From: CAXSDR01 sp964236445
GTDB lineage: Bacteria > Actinomycetota > Actinomycetes > Motilibacterales > Motilibacteraceae
DNA length: 35,424 nucleotides
Direction: 5' to 3'
Assembly: GCA_964236445.1 (NCBI GenBank)
Contig: CAXSDR010000029.1
Coordinates: 1 to 35,424, forward strand
The translations under genes and the position numbers were made by a program. Shown one piece after another: positions 15,588-23,421 of the stretch; position 1 is the stretch's first letter; each line of letters opens with the position of its first letter. A model generated the notes under the pieces. That model was not told the origin of the DNA. It made no database searches and worked only from the letters and a program-made list of their open reading frames with translations.

Positions 15588-16337
15588 ATGAGCGGCATGT
15601 CAGCGGAGGAGGGCATACGCCTGGCGATCGGTGTCGTCGCGCTGCTCTCGCTCACCGTCGCAGTGCTCCGGCTCGGGCGCGTACGCCTGGGCTGGGCGCC
15701 GGTGACGGCGGTGCTGCGCGGCGCGGTGCAGCTGGGGCTGGTCGGGCTGCTCCTGCGTGGCGTGCTCCAGTCGCCCCCCGCGGTCGCACTTGCCCTGCTG
15801 GTGATGCTGGGCACGGCGACGCGCACCGCGACCACGCGGCTGAAGGGGCTCGAGCGTCCGGGCCGCGCCGTGGTCGTCTCGTGCACCGCAGGCGCGACCA
15901 TCACGCTCGCCCTGGTCTTCGCCCTGCGGGTTCTCCCCCTGTCGCCTCGCTACGTCGTCGCGCTCGGGGGCATCGTGATCGGCAACACGATGACCGGCGC
16001 GACGCTTGCGGGGCGGCACCTGCGCGCCGGACTGCTGGCCAGGCGCGAGGAGGTCGAGGCCTGGCTGTCCCTCGGCGCGTCGCCCCGGCAGGCGGTCACC
16101 GACATCGCCCGCAGCGCCGCCGGGGAAGCGCTCGTGCCTGCGCTCGACCAGACGAGGACGACGGGTCTCGTCACGCTGCCCGGCGCCTTCATCGGTGCAC
16201 TTCTCGGCGGCGCGAGCCCGACTGACGCCGCCCGCTTCCAGCTGGTGGTGCTCGTCTCGTTGATCTGCGCGGAGGCGATCGTGGCGGTCAGCCTCGTCTA
16301 CCAGCTCGGGGCACCAGGCCGTCTGCCCGTCGCCTGA
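15588..16337 (+). CDS. FetB-like ABC transporter permease (UPF0014)
   Basis: A 249-residue hydrophobic protein with about seven membrane segments, matching the UPF0014/FetB permease family by GGIVIGNTMTGATLAG, by the amphipathic loop VEAWLSLGASPRQAVTDIARSA and by GLVTLPGAFIGALLGGASP. In E. coli FetB works with the ATPase FetA in iron homeostasis. No ATPase gene lies beside this one, so it either recruits a distant subunit or acts differently. Two starts are possible: ATG at 15588 and ATG at 15597; the latter has AGGA about eight bases upstream and may be the real one. Convergent with the SpoIIM-like gene 12 bp away. Confidence 0.88.
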   Translation: MSGMSAEEGIRLAIGVVALLSLTVAVLRLGRVRLGWAPVTAVLRGAVQLGLVGLLLRGVLQSPPAVALALLVMLGTATRTATTRLKGLERPGRAVVVSCTAGATITLALVFALRVLPLSPRYVVALGGIVIGNTMTGATLAGRHLRAGLLARREEVEAWLSLGASPRQAVTDIARSAAGEALVPALDQTRTTGLVTLPGAFIGALLGGASPTDAARFQLVVLVSLICAEAIVAVSLVYQLGAPGRLPVA

Positions 16338-16349
16338 GCCCCCGCGCGG

Positions 16350-17345
16350 TCAGCCCGCGCTGGGCGCGTAGGACTGCGCCAGCTCCTCGCGATCGCCCAC
16401 GTCGCCCGCACGAACGGCGCGCCTGCCGAAGACCGCAACATAAGTCAGGAACCCCACTTCAGCCATCGCACCGACGCCGATGCGGGCCCACGTGGGGAGC
16501 GGTGACGGGGTGACGAACGCCTCGAGCAAGGCCGAGACGAACAGCACCCCGGTCAGGCCGATGGCCATCACGAGGGCAGCGCGGCCCTGTTGGGCGACAG
16601 CGCGCCCCCGAGTCAGCCGCCCGGGGTCGATCCACGCCCATCCCACCCGCAGACCGGCACCCGCAGCGACGAACACTGCCGTGAGCTCGAGCATGCCGTG
16701 CGGCAGGATGAGGGAGAAGAACAGGCCGAGCTTGCCGTAGGCTGCCATGAAACCCGCCGCGACGCCGAGGTTGACGGCATTCTGGAACAACGTGAAGAGC
16801 ACCCACACGACGGTGACGCCGAGCACGAGGCACTGCGCGGAGATCCACGCGTTGTTCGTCCACACCTGTGCGGCGAACGCCCCCTGGTTGTTGCGGGAGT
16901 AGTAGTCCTCGAAGTCGTGGTTCACCAGCTGGCTGACGGCGTCCGGTTGAGCGATCGAGCGCTGCACGACCTCGGAGTCCCCGATCCACCACCCCAGCGC
17001 GCCGGCGAGCGCGAGCGACGCCACCGTGGAGCCGAGGATCCACCAGCGAGCGCGGTAGACGGCGCCCGGGAAGCCCACCAGCAGAAATCGCCGGAGGTCG
17101 CGTATGCCGGGGTCGGGCGTCCCCGTGATCGAACCTCGCGCGCTCCCGACGAGCTGTGACAGGTGCGCGACCAGCGCGGGGTCGGGGGCTGCGGCGCGTA
17201 CGGCCGACAGATGGGTGCCTACGCGCGCATAGAGGTCGACGAGCTCGTCGACCTCTATGCCGCGCAGCGACGACGAGCGGCGCAGCAGCTGTTCGAGGCG
17301 CACCCACTCACCACGGTGCACGGCGACGTACGCGTCGAGGTCCAT
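16350..17345 (-). CDS. Stage II sporulation protein M-like membrane protein
   Basis: A 331-residue SpoIIM-superfamily membrane protein. The cytoplasmic N-terminus (VAVHRGEWVRLEQLLRR, DELVDLYARVGTHLSAVR) is followed by TM helices starting near residue 107, an outer loop with DFEDYYSRNNQGAFAAQVWTNNAWI, and further helices with LILPHGMLELTAVFVAAGAGLR, the conserved segment of the family. Actinobacterial homologues are not sporulation-specific and pair with RDD proteins, as here: the RDD gene is divergent across only 43 bp. ATG at 17345 is chosen because upstream open frame has no family similarity. A perfect 34-bp palindrome lies inside codons near residues 29-40. Confidence 0.9.
   Translation of the reverse strand: MDLDAYVAVHRGEWVRLEQLLRRSSSLRGIEVDELVDLYARVGTHLSAVRAAAPDPALVAHLSQLVGSARGSITGTPDPGIRDLRRFLLVGFPGAVYRARWWILGSTVASLALAGALGWWIGDSEVVQRSIAQPDAVSQLVNHDFEDYYSRNNQGAFAAQVWTNNAWISAQCLVLGVTVVWVLFTLFQNAVNLGVAAGFMAAYGKLGLFFSLILPHGMLELTAVFVAAGAGLRVGWAWIDPGRLTRGRAVAQQGRAALVMAIGLTGVLFVSALLEAFVTPSPLPTWARIGVGAMAEVGFLTYVAVFGRRAVRAGDVGDREELAQSYAPSAG
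17227..17260. repeat. Perfect 34-bp palindrome within the SpoIIM-like coding sequence
   Basis: The half GCATAGAGGTCGACGAG (17227-17243) is followed at once by its exact reverse complement (17244-17260) with no loop. It includes GTCGAC twice and a central GAGCTC. On the minus strand it encodes part of GIEVDELVDLYARV, so it is also coding; the plus strand reads the same IEVDELVDLY peptide. Confidence 0.95.
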
Positions 17346-17388
17346 CGCAGGGCAGACTACTGCGCATGCTTCCCGTGAGGTGCCGCGC

Positions 17389-18237
17389 ATGAGCCTCGTG
17401 ACGGGCGATGCCGTCGTCGTCGACCAGCGCGTGGCGACCGTCGCGACGCGGTGCGTCTCCGCGGTGATCGATGTGGCGCTGCAGCTGGGCGTCCTCTGGA
17501 TAGCCGTCTTCCTCTCCATCTCCGCGTCCTCGCTGGGCACCGCCTTCGGCTCCGCCGTAGGTCTCGTCCTGGTGATCCTCGTCATCGTCGGCTACCCGGT
17601 GGCGATGGAGACGCTGTGCGGTGGGCGCACCCTGGGCAAGTTGGCGTTGGGCCTGCGGGTCGTGCGTGACGACGGCGGGCCGGTGCGCTTCTGGCAGGCG
17701 CTGCTCCGGGGCCTCGCCGCCTCCGGGGAGCTGTGGCTGACCGCCGGGGTCGTCGCCGTGCTCGTGTCTCTCGTGTCCGGCAAGGGCAAGCGGCTCGGCG
17801 ACCTGCTTGCCGGGACGATGGTGGTCCGCGAACGCGTTCCGCTGGCGACCGGTCCGAGCCTGACCATGCCCTACGCTGCCGCGGCCTGGGCGAGCACCCT
17901 GCAGCTCTCGGGCATGCGCGACGACCTCGCCCTTGCAGGGCGTCAGTTCCTCACCCGTGGCGCGCAGCTCGACCCCGTGTCGCGCGACGACCTCGGTCGG
18001 CGGATCGCCGGTGCCGTGGCCGCCGTCGTCACCCCACCGGCCCCGCCGGGGATGCCGCTGGAGATCTACCTGCGTGCGGTGCTGGCCGAACGCACGCGAC
18101 GTGAGATCGCGCGGCTGACAGCGCAGTCGTTCCCGACCTACCCGCACGGGCCCGGCTTTGTCCAGCAGCTGCAGACCTCTCCCGCGCCCCTCGTGTCGCC
18201 GCACGCCACGCGGTCGGCGTACGCGCCTCCCGGCTGA
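17389..18237 (+). CDS. RDD family membrane protein
   Basis: A 282-residue protein with an RDD domain: TRCVSAVIDVALQLGVLWIAV opens the first helix with the family Arg and Asp, then GGRTLGKLALGLRVVRDDGGPVRF and GKGKRLGDLLAGTMVVRER follow. After three to four TM helices comes a cytoplasmic tail of about 130 residues with LSGMRDDLALAGRQFLTRGAQLD, typical of actinobacterial RDD proteins next to SpoIIM. ATG at 17389 has GAGG eight bases upstream. RDD proteins have been linked to ion transport in some bacteria; the role here is unknown. Its stop is three bases from the convergent nagB stop. Confidence 0.9.
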   Translation: MSLVTGDAVVVDQRVATVATRCVSAVIDVALQLGVLWIAVFLSISASSLGTAFGSAVGLVLVILVIVGYPVAMETLCGGRTLGKLALGLRVVRDDGGPVRFWQALLRGLAASGELWLTAGVVAVLVSLVSGKGKRLGDLLAGTMVVRERVPLATGPSLTMPYAAAAWASTLQLSGMRDDLALAGRQFLTRGAQLDPVSRDDLGRRIAGAVAAVVTPPAPPGMPLEIYLRAVLAERTRREIARLTAQSFPTYPHGPGFVQQLQTSPAPLVSPHATRSAYAPPG

Positions 18238-18240
18238 GGC

Positions 18241-19023
18241 TCAGAGCAGCTGCCAGTCGGGCTTTCCTGCGTAGGTCTCGCGGTAGTAGTCCGCCAGCTT
18301 GAGCCGCGATGCCGCCGCCTCGTCGAGAACGACGGTCGCGTGCGGGTGCAGCTGCAGGACCGAGGCCGGGCACCACGCGGCGACCGCCCCCTCGACCATG
18401 GCATGCACGGCTTCGGCCTTCGCCTCGCCCGTCGCCACGAGAACCAGATGGCGAGCACGTGAGATGGTCCCGAGGCCCTGCGTCAGCACGTGGTACGGAA
18501 CCTCGTCGAGCGTGGCGAAGAATCGCGCGTTGTCCCGGCGCGTCTGCGCGGTGAGCGTCTTCACGCGTGTCCGCGACGACAGTGAAGATCCGGGCTCGTT
18601 GAACGCGACATGGCCGTCGGTGCCGATGCCCAGCAGCTGCAGGTCGATGTCTCCGGCGTCGGTGATGGCCCGCTCGTAGTCCGCGCAGGCGGCATCGATG
18701 TCGCCCGCCAGGCCGTCGGGCCCCTGCACCGCGCCGGGCGCGAAGTCCACGTGGTCCTCGAGCTCGCGCGAGATGACCCGCCGATAGCGCTCGGGATGAT
18801 GCGACGCCAGGCCGACGTATTCATCGAGCATGAAGGCGCGACAACGGGCGAAGCTGATCTCGTGCTTCTGGTAGGCCACGATCAGCTCGCCATAGACGCC
18901 GAGCGGGCTCGAGCCGGTGGCCAGCCCGAGGACCGCGTCAGGATTTCGCTGCAGGAGACGGATGATCGCGCCGGCTGCTGTCTGCGCGACGCGCGCGCTG
19001 TCGGGTTGGATGACGATTTCCAC
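18241..19023 (-). CDS. nagB: Glucosamine-6-phosphate deaminase
   Basis: A 260-residue NagB, which converts glucosamine-6-phosphate to fructose-6-phosphate and ammonia, the last step of GlcNAc catabolism. Motifs include the phosphate loop GLATGSSPLGVYGEL, catalytic D67 in FMLDEYVGL, and D136, H138 and E143 in GIGTDGHVAFNEPGSS, corresponding to E. coli D141, H143 and E148. GTG at 19023 gives the normal length of the family; its Shine-Dalgarno AGGAC (19029-19033) overlaps the nagA stop, showing coupling. It is the last gene of the amino-sugar operon. Confidence 0.96.
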   Translation of the reverse strand: MEIVIQPDSARVAQTAAGAIIRLLQRNPDAVLGLATGSSPLGVYGELIVAYQKHEISFARCRAFMLDEYVGLASHHPERYRRVISRELEDHVDFAPGAVQGPDGLAGDIDAACADYERAITDAGDIDLQLLGIGTDGHVAFNEPGSSLSSRTRVKTLTAQTRRDNARFFATLDEVPYHVLTQGLGTISRARHLVLVATGEAKAEAVHAMVEGAVAAWCPASVLQLHPHATVVLDEAAASRLKLADYYRETYAGKPDWQLL

Positions 19024-19031
19024 AAGATGTC

Positions 19032-20138
19032 CTAACGGGTGGGGGTGCCGCCGAGCAATGTCTGTGACACCTCGAACGAGTCGTCGAGAATGGTGATGTC
19101 TGCGGGGTCGCCGGGGCGCAGACAACCGAGGTCCTCGCGCCCGAGCAGCGACGCCGGCCGCGTAGTCGCCGCCGCGACCGCGTGCTCGACCGATGCGCCG
19201 CAAGACAGCGCACGTCGCAGCGCGACGGCCATGGTGAGCACGCTGCCCGCGAGGGTGCCGTCGCCGCGACGGGCCTCGACGCCGCTGCGCACGATGTCGA
19301 CCTCACCCAGGCGGTAGCAGCCGTCGGCCGCGCCTGCCGCAGACAGTGCGTCGGTGACGAGGACGACACGGTCACCCGCGGCGGCGAGCACGAGCCGGAT
19401 CGTGTCGTCCGTGACGTGCACGCCGTCGCAGATGACCTGCACCGCGACGTCGCTGCGGATCAGGGCGACTCCCGCGAGGCCGGGCTCGCGCGCCGTCGGG
19501 ACGGTCATGGCGTTGAAGATGTGCGTCACGGTGCGGGCGCCCGCATCGAAACCGGCGTGTGACTGGACGCTGCTGGCCTCGCTGTGCCCCAGGGAGACCA
19601 GCAGCCCCCACGCCGCGCACGCCTCGATCAGCGCGACTGCGCCCGCCAGCTCCGGGGCGAGGGTGAGCCCGACGACGGGTCCCTCGAGCCGCAGTCGGCG
19701 CACCAGCTCGACGTCGGGCCGGCGCAGCTGGGCGGGGGGATGCGTGCCGGACTTGCCGGGGGCGAGGAAGGGTCCTTCGAGGTGCGCGCCGAGCAGGCGT
19801 GCTCCCGCCGACGTCTGGTGTTGCGAGGACGTGACGCTGCTGGCGGTGCGCAACGCCGCGACCGACATCGGCTCGCTCGACGTGATCAGGTTGGCGACGA
19901 AGGCGGTCACCCCGTCGCGCGCCATCGCGCGCGCCGCGGTCAGCCAGCCGTCGCCGTCTTCGGTCAGGAAGTCGACGCCGGCATAGCCGTTGACCTGCAG
20001 GTCCACCATCCCGGGGATGGCAAGGCCGCTCCGGCCCCCCGCAAGGCCGACGCCGACGACCACGCCGTCCTCGACAGCGACATCGCCGGGAACGTACGCG
20101 TCAGCAACGATCGCCGCCGCGACACCCAGCCGCTTCAC
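19032..20138 (-). CDS. nagA: N-acetylglucosamine-6-phosphate deacetylase
   Basis: A 368-residue amidohydrolase that removes acetate from GlcNAc-6-phosphate. Visible metal and catalytic positions are E121 in LGAHLEGPFL, H185 in SLGHSEAS, H206 in VTHIFNAM and the catalytic D263 in LVTDALSAAG. The N-terminal strand IPGMVDLQVNGYAGVDF carries the usual NagA replacement of the HxH motif by QxN. GTG at 20138 overlaps the upstream kinase stop as GTGA; the long upstream open frame is a shadow of the kinase gene. Together with nagB it makes fructose-6-phosphate from GlcNAc-6-phosphate. Confidence 0.95.
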   Translation of the reverse strand: MKRLGVAAAIVADAYVPGDVAVEDGVVVGVGLAGGRSGLAIPGMVDLQVNGYAGVDFLTEDGDGWLTAARAMARDGVTAFVANLITSSEPMSVAALRTASSVTSSQHQTSAGARLLGAHLEGPFLAPGKSGTHPPAQLRRPDVELVRRLRLEGPVVGLTLAPELAGAVALIEACAAWGLLVSLGHSEASSVQSHAGFDAGARTVTHIFNAMTVPTAREPGLAGVALIRSDVAVQVICDGVHVTDDTIRLVLAAAGDRVVLVTDALSAAGAADGCYRLGEVDIVRSGVEARRGDGTLAGSVLTMAVALRRALSCGASVEHAVAAATTRPASLLGREDLGCLRPGDPADITILDDSFEVSQTLLGGTPTR

Positions 20139-21073
20139 CGAGGTTGCCGCAACCCTGCAAGGGCCGCGCCGACCGCCGCGAGCGGTGACCCCGCCGGCAC
20201 GATCGCCACCCGGTGCGGCAGGTCGAGACTGCGAAGGAAGGGCGACCGCACACCTTGTCGCTTCAGCGCGTCGCACACCGCTTCGAGCAGCGGCGCGCCG
20301 AGGTCGGTCACCCCGCCGCCCAGCACGACCACCTCGACGTCGTAGGTGAGCACGAGCAGGCGTACCGCACCGGCCACCGCATCGGCGAACCGGTCCCGGA
20401 TCGCCACGGCGCGGGCATCTCCGGCGGCGGCCGCAGCGAACAGCGAGGCAGCGGGGGTGCGCGTCGCGTCCCCGGGCCAGGCCGCGGCGATCGACGACCC
20501 CGATGCCACGGTCTCGAGACAGCCCCGCTGCCCGCAGGCGCACAGTGCACCTGCGGGATCGACGGGGATGTGCCCGATCTCGCCGGCTCCCCCGCGAACA
20601 CCACGCCGCAGTCTGCCCTGGATCAGCAGTCCCGCTGCGAGGCCGGTGCCGATGCTGAGATAGGCCAGATCGGCGTCACCGAGAGCGAGCACCTTGGCTG
20701 CGCCGAGAGCGGCGGCGTTGACATCATTCTCGACCGTGACGGGCATGCCGAGCGCCTGCTCGAGCCGGACGCCGAGGTCGACCGCACCCGCCCCGACACC
20801 AAGGTTGACGGCGTGCGACACCCGCCCGGAGCGCGGTTGCACGAGACCCGGCACACCCACGCCGACCGACTCGAACGCGGCGCGTGACACACCTGCCGTG
20901 GTGGCGAGCTGGTGGACGCAGTGGATGGCGGAGTCCACGACCCCGGTCGCGCCGGAGTTGCTCGCGAATCGGGTGGTCGCGACGACGTTGCTGTGCTCGT
21001 CGAGCGCGACCCCGAGAATCTTGGAACCACCGATATCGATCCCGACGTTGAGCCCTCGGGTGCGCGCCGTCAT
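20135..21073 (-). CDS. ROK-family sugar kinase, probable N-acetylglucosamine kinase
   Basis: A 312-residue ROK kinase. The phosphate loop is VGIDIGGSKILGVALDE at the N-terminus; ENDVNAAALGAAK holds catalytic D117; LSIGTGLAAG is the adenosine region; and GEIGH with CACGQRGCLE provides the zinc site (H168, C178, C180, C185). It lacks a DNA-binding domain, unlike the ROK repressor in the same cluster. Its place between a GH3 glucosaminidase and nagA points to phosphorylation of intracellular GlcNAc to GlcNAc-6-phosphate; glucose is the main alternative substrate. ATG at 21073 overlaps the glycosidase stop as ATGA. Confidence 0.88.
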   Translation of the reverse strand: MTARTRGLNVGIDIGGSKILGVALDEHSNVVATTRFASNSGATGVVDSAIHCVHQLATTAGVSRAAFESVGVGVPGLVQPRSGRVSHAVNLGVGAGAVDLGVRLEQALGMPVTVENDVNAAALGAAKVLALGDADLAYLSIGTGLAAGLLIQGRLRRGVRGGAGEIGHIPVDPAGALCACGQRGCLETVASGSSIAAAWPGDATRTPAASLFAAAAAGDARAVAIRDRFADAVAGAVRLLVLTYDVEVVVLGGGVTDLGAPLLEAVCDALKRQGVRSPFLRSLDLPHRVAIVPAGSPLAAVGAALAGLRQPR

Positions 21074-22536
21074 TCGTGTGATCCATTCGCCAAGAGCTCG
21101 GCAACCGCGGCGGAGTTCGCGCACGAGGCTCCGAAGCTGGACACCTGGACCGTCCCGGGAGTGCTGTCAGGACCGAGCCATCCCATCTCGACGACCACCA
21201 GGTCGGGGCGCGCGGCCGCAAGACCGTCGAGCAGCGTGCTGACCCACTCCCAGCGATGAGCCTCACGGACGAGGGCCACGACCGGCGATCCATCGACGGC
21301 CGCGAGGACGTCGTGCAGGGACGCGCCCTCGACGACGTCGACCTGGCGACCACCCGACAGCACCGCGGCATCGGCGGGCAGCCCCCACGGAACGTGCCCG
21401 GCGGCGATGTTCTCACTCGTCAGGAACCGCAGGGACACGATGCCCGTCTGAGCAGCGAGCGTCCCGCTCACCCGGATCGCCCGGCGCGCAGCCTCGATCG
21501 CGGCTGTGTCGCCGGCACCGCGCAACGCCGGGGCAGCGGGCTCGTCGTGCCACCCCTGCACCAGCCGGCTGGTCGCCACGCACCGTTGCGCCGCCTGCTC
21601 GAGCCGACTGCGGTCGAGCTCACCGCTCTGCACCGCCGCGACGATCGCGTCGAGGATCTCGTCGTGGTCGGACGGCAGTTTGTCCGCACCGATGCAGAGC
21701 AGGTCGACACCGGCCTTGAGAGCGAGCACCGCGGCCGCGGGCACTCCCCGGCCCTCGCACGCGCCTTTCATGTCGAGCGCGTCCGACACGAGCAGTCCGT
21801 CGAAGTGCAGCTCGTCACGGAGCAGGCCGACGATCGCGGCGCTCAGGGTCGCGGGCAGCGCGGAGCCGAGCGCCGGCAGGATCACGTGCGACGTCATCAC
21901 CGCAGCGGTGTCGCCCGCAACCGACGCCATGAAGGGCACGAGCTCACGTGCGCGCAGGACATCGAGCGGAGCGTCGACGGTCGGCAGGCCGACATGGGAG
22001 TCGACGGAGGTGTCACCGTGCCCGGGCCAGTGCTTCACGCACGCGGCGACGCCAGCACTCTGCATGCCTCGGACATAGGCCTGGCTGTGACGTGCAACGA
22101 GAGCCGGGTCGCCGCCGAAGCTTCGTACGCCGATCACCGGGTTCTGCGGGTTGCTGTTGACGTCAACGACAGGAGCGAGGTCCATGTCGACGCCCACCTC
22201 GCGCAACGACGACCCGATGCTGCGCGCCACCTGCTCGGTCAGCGTCACGTCGTCCGCCGACCCGAGCGCGGCGTTGCCGGGGAACGGGTTGCCCGTGCGC
22301 ATGTGCAGCCGAGTGACGTCACCACCCTCTTCGTCGGCGGTGATGATGACGTCCCGGCCGGCGGCGTGGATGGCCGCTGTCAGTGCGGTGAGCTGTGCGG
22401 GTGACTCGACGTTCGAGCCGAAGATGCAGATGGAACCGAGTCCACCGGCGAGCAGGTCGCGCATCCAGCCGGGCAGCTCCGGGCCGGCGAAGGCACCCAT
22501 GACCACGCGTGATGCCAAGCCCCGTAGGTCATCCAT
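21070..22536 (-). CDS. nagZ: Glycoside hydrolase family 3 beta-N-acetylglucosaminidase
   Basis: A 488-residue GH3 enzyme. The catalytic domain has KHWPGHGDTSVDSH (168-181), containing the Asp-His dyad D179/H181 that replaces the usual acid/base in NagZ-type enzymes, and the nucleophile D252 in VSDALDMKG. After about residue 330 there is a second alpha/beta domain, as in two-domain Gram-positive members. No signal peptide is visible, so it acts in the cytoplasm on imported GlcNAc-containing oligosaccharides, from chitin or peptidoglycan turnover. Some actinobacterial GH3 enzymes with this dyad work as phosphorylases yielding GlcNAc-1-phosphate; sequence alone does not settle which applies. It sits 9 bases behind the second permease. 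Confidence 0.92.
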   Translation of the reverse strand: MDDLRGLASRVVMGAFAGPELPGWMRDLLAGGLGSICIFGSNVESPAQLTALTAAIHAAGRDVIITADEEGGDVTRLHMRTGNPFPGNAALGSADDVTLTEQVARSIGSSLREVGVDMDLAPVVDVNSNPQNPVIGVRSFGGDPALVARHSQAYVRGMQSAGVAACVKHWPGHGDTSVDSHVGLPTVDAPLDVLRARELVPFMASVAGDTAAVMTSHVILPALGSALPATLSAAIVGLLRDELHFDGLLVSDALDMKGACEGRGVPAAAVLALKAGVDLLCIGADKLPSDHDEILDAIVAAVQSGELDRSRLEQAAQRCVATSRLVQGWHDEPAAPALRGAGDTAAIEAARRAIRVSGTLAAQTGIVSLRFLTSENIAAGHVPWGLPADAAVLSGGRQVDVVEGASLHDVLAAVDGSPVVALVREAHRWEWVSTLLDGLAAARPDLVVVEMGWLGPDSTPGTVQVSSFGASCANSAAVAELLANGSHE

Positions 22537-22545
22537 GTCGGTCCG

Positions 22546-23421
22546 TCAGCCCTTCACCGCACCGGAGACCAGACCCGTGGTCATCCGCCCCTGCACGAAC
22601 AGGAAGAAGACGATGACGGGAATGGTCATGAGCGTCGACCCCGCCATGATCGCGCCCCAGTCGGTGCCGCTGTTGACCTGGCGGAACGACCTCAGCCACA
22701 CCGGGAGGGTGATGTTCTCCGGTCGGTTCATGAGCACCAGAGCAGTCACGAACTCGTTCCAGGCCTGGATGAACGCGAATACGCCGGTCGCGACGAGGCC
22801 CGGGGCCATGAGGGGGAACGTGACGCTGAAGAAAGCGCGGATCCGGCTGCAGCCGTCGATCATCGCTGCTTCCTCGAGCTCGATCGGCACACCGGACACG
22901 AATCCCCGCAGGGTCCAGATCGTGAAGGGCAGCACGGTGGCGATATAGACCATCGAGAGCCCGAGAATGCTGTTGGTGAGGTGCCACCCGTTGAGGAGGC
23001 GGTAGATCGAGAGGATCATTGCCTCGCCAGGGATCATCTGCACGATGAGCACGACCATGATGAACGCACGCCTGCTGCGGAACTTGAACCTCGTGAGCGC
23101 CACGGCGGCGAGCATCGCCAACGCCAGGGCGCCGACCACCGTCAGCAGCGTGACCTCCAGGCTGTTGCGCAGGGCGTCGACGAACGGGAACTGGCTCTCG
23201 CGCAGCAGCACCCGACCGTAGTTGTCGAACGTCCCACGGATCGGAGTGAACGTCGGGTCGGGGCGGCGGATGAACCGGTTCTGCAGCAGCGACGTGTTGA
23301 CCATCCAGTAGACCGGGAACACCGAGCAGAGGAACACCACCAGCGCGGCCGCGTTGAGCGCGGCGCGCCCCAGTCGCTTGTGGGAGCGCGGGGCTCTGCG
23401 TGTCTTGACGGCGATGCTCAC
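22546..23421 (-). CDS. Sugar ABC transporter permease (MalG type)
   Basis: A 291-residue inner-membrane permease with six predicted helices and the cytoplasmic EAA loop EAAMIDGCSRIRAFFSVTFPLMAPG (EAA, then Gly at the expected distance), which docks onto the ATPase. The first helix follows LGRAALNAAALVVF; the C-terminus ends in FVQGRMTTGLVSGAVKG, typical of the MalG/CUT1 branch. GTG at 23421 overlaps the first permease's stop as GTGA. With the partner permease and binding lipoprotein it forms a CUT1 importer, here probably for GlcNAc or chito-oligosaccharides. Confidence 0.93.
   Translation of the reverse strand: MSIAVKTRRAPRSHKRLGRAALNAAALVVFLCSVFPVYWMVNTSLLQNRFIRRPDPTFTPIRGTFDNYGRVLLRESQFPFVDALRNSLEVTLLTVVGALALAMLAAVALTRFKFRSRRAFIMVVLIVQMIPGEAMILSIYRLLNGWHLTNSILGLSMVYIATVLPFTIWTLRGFVSGVPIELEEAAMIDGCSRIRAFFSVTFPLMAPGLVATGVFAFIQAWNEFVTALVLMNRPENITLPVWLRSFRQVNSGTDWGAIMAGSTLMTIPVIVFFLFVQGRMTTGLVSGAVKG

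Noticed and set aside
18228..18245. Terminator between the convergent RDD and nagB genes
   Set aside because: Only three bases separate the stops and the local CTGAGgCTCAG repeat is too short to call.
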